From positions 1 through 43,779 of the forward strand of contig JAXIPB010000082.1 of NCBI GenBank assembly GCA_045403155.1: a stretch of DNA of 43,779 nt, written 5' to 3'. This stretch comes from JAXIPB01 sp045403155 (GTDB taxonomy: Bacteria > Actinomycetota > Actinomycetes > Mycobacteriales > Micromonosporaceae). This document shows, piece after piece, positions 39,610 through 43,779 of the stretch. Made by a program: the position numbers and the translations under genes. Below the pieces are notes generated by a model that had not been told where the DNA came from, did no database searches, and saw only the letters and a list, made by a program, of their open reading frames with translations. The stretch's first letter is position 1. Each line of letters opens with the position of its first letter.

Positions 39610-39693
39610 CGTACAGACGCCTAACTGAACAGCAACCCAAACAGTACTGATTCGACACATCTCTAAACAGTTTCGATGATCGGAGAAAGACTT

Positions 39694-41082
39694 ATGAGTA
39701 CCTCGCCCGCACAGCTATCGGTCGCCGTGATTGGCGCCGGACCGGTCGGCATGGCCGCCGCCGCCCACCTTGCCGCCCGTGGCCTGGACTTCGTCGTCGT
39801 CGAGGCCGGCGATAGCGTCGGCTCCTCGGTCCGGGATTGGGCGCACGTACGGCTGTTCAGCCCGTGGCGGTACAACATCGACCCCACGGCGCGGGCACTT
39901 CTGGAAGCGGCGGGCTGGCGCGCGCCGGACCCTGACCTGCTGCCAACCGGCGGCGACCTCATCGCCGGCTACCTGGCCCAGCTCGCCGCGCACCCGATCA
40001 TCGCTCCGCGCGTGCGCTACGGGAGTTCGGTCACGACGATCGTCCGGCGCGGCGTCGATCGGGTCCGCACGGCCGGTCGCGAGCAGGCTCCGTTCCTGCT
40101 CCGCCTCTCTGACGGCACCGAGCTGCTCGCGTCGGCAGTCATCGACGCTTCTGGCACCTGGCGCACGCCGAACCCGTTGGGTGGAAACGGCATCCCCGCC
40201 GACGGGGAAATGGACGCACGGCGCGCGGGTCGCGTGTTCGACGGCATGCCCGACGTGACCGGAGCCCTGCGGGCCAGCTTCGCCGGCAGGACGGTGGCCG
40301 TTGTCGGCGCCGGGCACTCCGCCACCGGCACCCTGCTCGCCCTCGCCGAGCTGGCCGACGCTGAACCCGGCACCGTCATCCATTGGCTGCTGCGCGCACC
40401 GAACCCGGACCGCGCCTACGGCGGCGGCGAAGCCGACGCGCTACCCGCACGAGGTGCGATCGGCACCCGGGTCCGTGCCCTGATCCAGGCCGGAAGGGTA
40501 ACCGTCCACACCGGATTCTTCGTCCACGAGGTGACTGACCATGCCGTGGTGTCGGCCGACGGCCGCAAGGTTGACGCCGACGTGATCGTCAACGCCACCG
40601 GTGCCCGCCCCGATCACAACCCAGCGGCCGAGCTACGTCTGGACCTGGATCCGATCCTCGGCTCGACTCGGTCCCTGGCACCGTTGATCGACCCGAATCT
40701 ACATTCGTGCGGAACCGTGCCGCCGCACGGCGTGGACGAGCTGGCCCACCCGGAGCCGGGCTTCTACGTCGTCGGGGCGAAGTCGTACGGACGTGCGCCG
40801 ACGTTCCTGCTCGCCACCGGCTACGAGCAGGCCCGCTCGGTCGTGGCCGCACTTGCTGAGGACTGGGACGCCGCCCGCGATGTGCGGCTGGAACTGCCTG
40901 AGACCGGCGTCTGTTCGTCCAATCTCGGCGACGACAACTCCGACGCCGCGTGCTGCGGCACGACGGATGCGCCAAGCGCCAAACCCTCACGTGGCCTAGC
41001 GACTGGGATCGGCGACGGACTACTGAGCCTCCCGCTAGTCCAGGTTGGCAGCGACAGCATTGGCGCCGGCTGTTGCGGCTAA
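39694..41082 (+). CDS. FAD/NAD(P)-binding oxidoreductase of the arsenic cluster with a Cys-Cys-Gly tail
   Basis: A 462-residue flavoprotein. SVAVIGAGPVGMAAAAHLAARG is the FAD-binding fold, VVEAG its acidic end, VAVVGAGHSATGTLLALAEL the second (NADPH) fold, and VIVNATGARPD the C-terminal FAD contact. It resembles the flavin-dependent monooxygenases called ArsO in actinobacterial arsenic operons. After about residue 405 comes a tail absent from ordinary family members, with ACCGTTD and a terminal GAGCCG, the same motif as the small protein upstream. The ATG at 39694 behind GGAGAAAG is better than the one at 39676. The MFS gene starts four bases after the stop. Confidence 0.83.
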   Translation: MSTSPAQLSVAVIGAGPVGMAAAAHLAARGLDFVVVEAGDSVGSSVRDWAHVRLFSPWRYNIDPTARALLEAAGWRAPDPDLLPTGGDLIAGYLAQLAAHPIIAPRVRYGSSVTTIVRRGVDRVRTAGREQAPFLLRLSDGTELLASAVIDASGTWRTPNPLGGNGIPADGEMDARRAGRVFDGMPDVTGALRASFAGRTVAVVGAGHSATGTLLALAELADAEPGTVIHWLLRAPNPDRAYGGGEADALPARGAIGTRVRALIQAGRVTVHTGFFVHEVTDHAVVSADGRKVDADVIVNATGARPDHNPAAELRLDLDPILGSTRSLAPLIDPNLHSCGTVPPHGVDELAHPEPGFYVVGAKSYGRAPTFLLATGYEQARSVVAALAEDWDAARDVRLELPETGVCSSNLGDDNSDAACCGTTDAPSAKPSRGLATGIGDGLLSLPLVQVGSDSIGAGCCG

Positions 41083-41086
41083 GCGA

Positions 41087-42370
41087 ATGATCGCGACGCT
41101 GCCGCGTCCGGCCGTCGCCGATGATGTCGGCGGCCGGATGCATCCGCGCCGCCTGGTGGCCGCGCTCGCGGTCACGCAGACCGTCGGGTACGGGGTGCTG
41201 TTCTACGCCTTCCCCGTGCTGCTCGTGCCGATCGCCACCGACCTGCACGCTTCCACCACAGCGGTCACCGGCGCGGCCACGGTGTCGATCCTGATTGCCG
41301 CCGTCGCGGCGATCCCGGTGGGCCGATGGCTCGACCGCCACGGCGGACGGGCGCTGATGACCGCCGGGTCGATCCTTGGCGTCGCCGCAGTGCTGGCCTG
41401 GTCCCAGGTCCATACAACCGGACAGCTGTATGCGGTCTTCGTCCTCATCGGACTCGCCGGAGCGGCATCGCTGTACGAGGCGGCATTTGCGGTCGTTATC
41501 GCCGTGACTCGTCCGGCGCAGCGGGACTCCGCACTGCTCGCGGTCACCATTGTTGCCGGTTTCGCGTCCAGCATCTTCTTCCCGGTCACCGGAATCCTGC
41601 TGGCCCAGCACGGCTGGCGCACCACACTGGTCGTCCTCGCAGGGCTGCTCGGGGTAACAGCCATCCCGGCCCATCTGTTGGCTGTTCCCGCCCGCCACGC
41701 CCACCACGCGACCGCGCGCCACCGAAGCGGCACTCGCCTAGCCGAAGCATTACACGACACCAGGTTCTGGCTCCTGACCGTCGCGTTCATCGCCCATGCC
41801 GCTGCGGTGTCCGCCATGGGCGTGCTAATTGTCTCGTTCCTGCGCCAAGCCGGGCACACGGCAACGGTCGCGGCAACTGTCTCCGGGTTGCTGGGCGTTC
41901 TGTCCGTGACCGGCCGGCTTGCCACCACCGGGCTGGCCCGCCGGCATGGGATGACCACCGTGAGCGCCGGCGTGTTCGCCGTCCAAGCCGCCGGAGCCGC
42001 CGCGCTGCCGTACGTCGCCGGCTCGCTCGCCTGGGCGGCCGTGTGCATCACCGCGTTCGGCCTCGGCTTCGGCGTCGCCACCATCGCCCGGCCAGCAATC
42101 CTCGCCGACCGCTACGGCAACCACCGCTACGCCACCATCGCCGCCACTATGACCGTCCCGATCACCCTCGCCAAGGCCGGTGCCCCCCTCGCGGCAGCCG
42201 CGCTTGGCGGTGGACGGTTCCTCACCTGGGCAGCGGCGGCGTGCCTGCTCGCTGCAGTTCTCCTATGGGCCACCCGTTGCAATGACGCTCGGATCGGTCC
42301 CGTCGCACGCCACGACGGTCAATGCGGACACCGGGCGTCGGCCAACGGCCACATCGTCCGGACGGGCTAA
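41087..42370 (+). CDS. Major facilitator superfamily transporter
   Basis: A 427-residue MFS protein with about 12 transmembrane segments. The loop motif PVGRWLDRHGGRALMTAGSILG after the second helix is the MFS signature A. It follows the FAD gene directly, so it is most likely the export component of the arsenic-type operon (ArsT/ArsJ-like position); this is inferred from context only. The last 30 residues are hydrophilic with Cys and His (TRCNDARIG, then DGQCGHRASANGH). The stop overlaps the convergent DUF1116 gene by four bases. Confidence 0.83.
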   Translation: MIATLPRPAVADDVGGRMHPRRLVAALAVTQTVGYGVLFYAFPVLLVPIATDLHASTTAVTGAATVSILIAAVAAIPVGRWLDRHGGRALMTAGSILGVAAVLAWSQVHTTGQLYAVFVLIGLAGAASLYEAAFAVVIAVTRPAQRDSALLAVTIVAGFASSIFFPVTGILLAQHGWRTTLVVLAGLLGVTAIPAHLLAVPARHAHHATARHRSGTRLAEALHDTRFWLLTVAFIAHAAAVSAMGVLIVSFLRQAGHTATVAATVSGLLGVLSVTGRLATTGLARRHGMTTVSAGVFAVQAAGAAALPYVAGSLAWAAVCITAFGLGFGVATIARPAILADRYGNHRYATIAATMTVPITLAKAGAPLAAAALGGGRFLTWAAAACLLAAVLLWATRCNDARIGPVARHDGQCGHRASANGHIVRTG

Positions 42371-43779
42371 CCCGGGTAGCCCATCGCCGGCGCGGCGGCG
42401 GCCAGGGCGCGCAGGGCGGAGACGAAACACTCCATCGGCGGGGTGACGAGTCCGGCCCCAACCTGACCGGTCCCGGCGACCCGTCCGGCGATGCCCGTGT
42501 TGATTTGCGGCAGGATTCCGGTGCGGACGACCCGCGTCACATCGATCCCCGTGGGCGCGCCGCGGAAGTCAAGCACTGGCAGGGAGTACGCCGCGTTCTC
42601 GGCCAGGGTGATCTCGTACATCTCCCGTGTTGTGCGCATCGCGTCGGCTACGGAGCCGCCGACGAATCGCACGATTGCCGGCGCCCCGGCCATGGCGAAC
42701 CCGCCCAGTCCGATCGTCTCCGTGATCGCCGAGTCACCGATGTCGGGGTTGGCATCGCCGGGTCCGTACGAGCCGAGGAACAATCCCTCCACGACACCCG
42801 CCGGCCCGGTGAACCACTGCGAGCCGGTCCCGGACACCTGAACGCCGAAGTCGGTACCGTTGCGCGCCAGCACAGTGACCACAGTGGACCCCGGCACACT
42901 CGCAGCCGCGAGCGTCTGCAGCTTCGCCGCTGGCATCACGAGGTTGAGGAAGAAGTGGTCGTTGCCGCCGATGAAGCGGGCCACCCGAGCCACCTCCGCG
43001 GACGGGAGACCACCGTGCTCCACCAGCGCGGGCAGGAGGTCGCGCAGGAGCATCAGCGTGCCGGCCCGGTTGCGGTTATGCCCCTCGTCGCCCATCTGCA
43101 CCATCTGGCCGACCAGGGCCTTCACGTCAATGGGCCCGGTGGCGCGCAGGGCGGCGGCCAGTGCCGGACCGAGTACGTGCCGCATCCAGCGCAGCCGGTC
43201 GACCACCTCCGCGGAGTAGGCGCCATACCGGAGCACCTTGCCCAGGCCCTCGTTGAGAGTGCACCAACTCGTCGTGCCGTGGACCTCGTCGCGCAGTAGC
43301 CACACCCACATCGACGGCGACACCACGCCCGCCATCGGACCGACCCCGCCGCGATCGTGGCACGGCATCAGCTCGATCGGGGTGCCGTCGGCGAGCCGGC
43401 CCTCGGCCAGCATCCGCGCGGCCTCGCCCGAGTCCGACGCCAAGCCCTCGAGCAGCATCGCGCCGATCAGCGCGCCTTGCATCGGCCCGCTCGCGCGCGA
43501 CCAGTCCACCGGAGGGCCGGCGTGGCAGAACTGCCCGGGGGCCAGACCCACCACCTCCGCCGCCGGGCGCACATCCACGAGGGAGGCTCCGGCGGCCAGC
43601 ATCCGCGCGACCGCCAGGGCGTTGGCGGCCAGGCGGCGCGGATCGGCGAAGACCCGCACCAGGTCGTCCTCGGTGCCCGGGTACGGGGGGCGCCAGTCGA
43701 CGCCTACGTAGCTCGCCGCCTGATCGGCCAACGCGGCGGTGAGCGTCTCGGCGCCGACGGCGACCACGCTCGGCTCGTG
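42367..43779 (-). CDS. DUF1116 (AllG/YlbE-type) protein, N-terminus beyond the window
   Basis: At least 466 residues of the DUF1116 family: DVRPAAEVVGLAPGQFCHAGPPVDW, LMPCHDRGGVGPMAGVVSPSMWVW, FIGGNDHFFLNLVMPAAKL, FGVQVSG, ETIGLGGFAMAGAPAIVRFVGG and NTGIAGRVAGTGQVGAGLV. In E. coli this family (YlbE, AllG) works with FdrA/AllF and YlbF/AllH as oxamate carbamoyltransferase in anaerobic allantoin use, forming carbamoyl phosphate. The frame is open to the right edge (codons for HEPS precede the GTG at 43767), so the true start is probably outside. It belongs functionally with the purine genes at 28057-34874. Confidence 0.82.
   Translation of the reverse strand, partial: HEPSVVAVGAETLTAALADQAASYVGVDWRPPYPGTEDDLVRVFADPRRLAANALAVARMLAAGASLVDVRPAAEVVGLAPGQFCHAGPPVDWSRASGPMQGALIGAMLLEGLASDSGEAARMLAEGRLADGTPIELMPCHDRGGVGPMAGVVSPSMWVWLLRDEVHGTTSWCTLNEGLGKVLRYGAYSAEVVDRLRWMRHVLGPALAAALRATGPIDVKALVGQMVQMGDEGHNRNRAGTLMLLRDLLPALVEHGGLPSAEVARVARFIGGNDHFFLNLVMPAAKLQTLAAASVPGSTVVTVLARNGTDFGVQVSGTGSQWFTGPAGVVEGLFLGSYGPGDANPDIGDSAITETIGLGGFAMAGAPAIVRFVGGSVADAMRTTREMYEITLAENAAYSLPVLDFRGAPTGIDVTRVVRTGILPQINTGIAGRVAGTGQVGAGLVTPPMECFVSALRALAAAAPAMGYPG

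Noticed and set aside
43127..43711. Short frames on both strands within the DUF1116 gene
   Set aside because: They overlap strongly conserved DUF1116 segments and have no features of their own.

Overview
The window is about 44 kb of high-GC DNA with dense operons, many GTG starts and four-base ATGA gene overlaps. Its gene content (LuxR and HisKA_3 two-component systems, DUF6986 next to allantoinase, duplicated sensor-domain kinases, AbiEi/DUF559 proteins) points to an actinobacterium, probably a Micromonosporaceae-like soil organism. That assignment comes from gene families and codon style only.

Layout. (1) 1-2050: the tail of an IS21-type istB abuts a large serine recombinase whose C-terminus it appears to have cut off, plus a small coupled ORF; this looks like a broken integrative element. 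(2) 2260-9225: a self-contained sugar-alcohol phosphotransferase operon, with a DeoR regulator, a PfkB-type ketose-phosphate kinase, separate mannitol-type EIIC, EIIB and EIIA, a zinc polyol dehydrogenase, and its own HPr and Enzyme I. (3) 9266-15275: an NTF2-like protein, propionyl-CoA synthetase, a tiny lysine-rich ORF, a TetR regulator, RNase J and an SDR oxidoreductase. (4) 15374-26843: an AraC regulator, an ABC-2 exporter operon with a leaderless-looking promoter, a GGDEF-EAL protein, a phosphodiesterase, and a second ABC exporter divergent from a kinase/response-regulator pair, then an iron-type alcohol dehydrogenase (maleylacetate-reductase-like).

(5) 26870-28040: a single AbiEi-DUF559 gene bracketed by related palindromic repeats. 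(6) 28057-34874: a purine-catabolism operon running from 5-hydroxyisourate to ureidoglycolate and glyoxylate (uraD, uraH, uox, aceB, a DUF6986 lyase, allB, alc). (7) 34877-42370: an accessory stretch that starts in a truncated gene and carries a cysteine-rich copper-storage-like protein, a PspC protein, a retron-type reverse transcriptase with a structured non-coding region just upstream, and an arsenic-type cluster with Cys-Cys-Gly-tailed proteins. (8) 42367-end: a DUF1116 (AllG-type) protein that fits purine catabolism, so the accessory stretch may have been inserted into that locus.

The strongest candidate for an undescribed system is the reverse transcriptase at 36578-38044 with the folded region at about 36377-36549. 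It has the architecture of a retron (msr-msd RNA plus RT), but its NAxxH and VTG signature motifs are altered and no separate effector gene is visible. Secondary points of interest are three families of dispersed palindromes (two with members overlapping gene ends), the Cys-Cys-Gly protein pair in the arsenic cluster, the 14-residue lysine-rich ORF, and a recurring ten-base motif in coding sequence. No rRNA, tRNA or CRISPR array was recognised.
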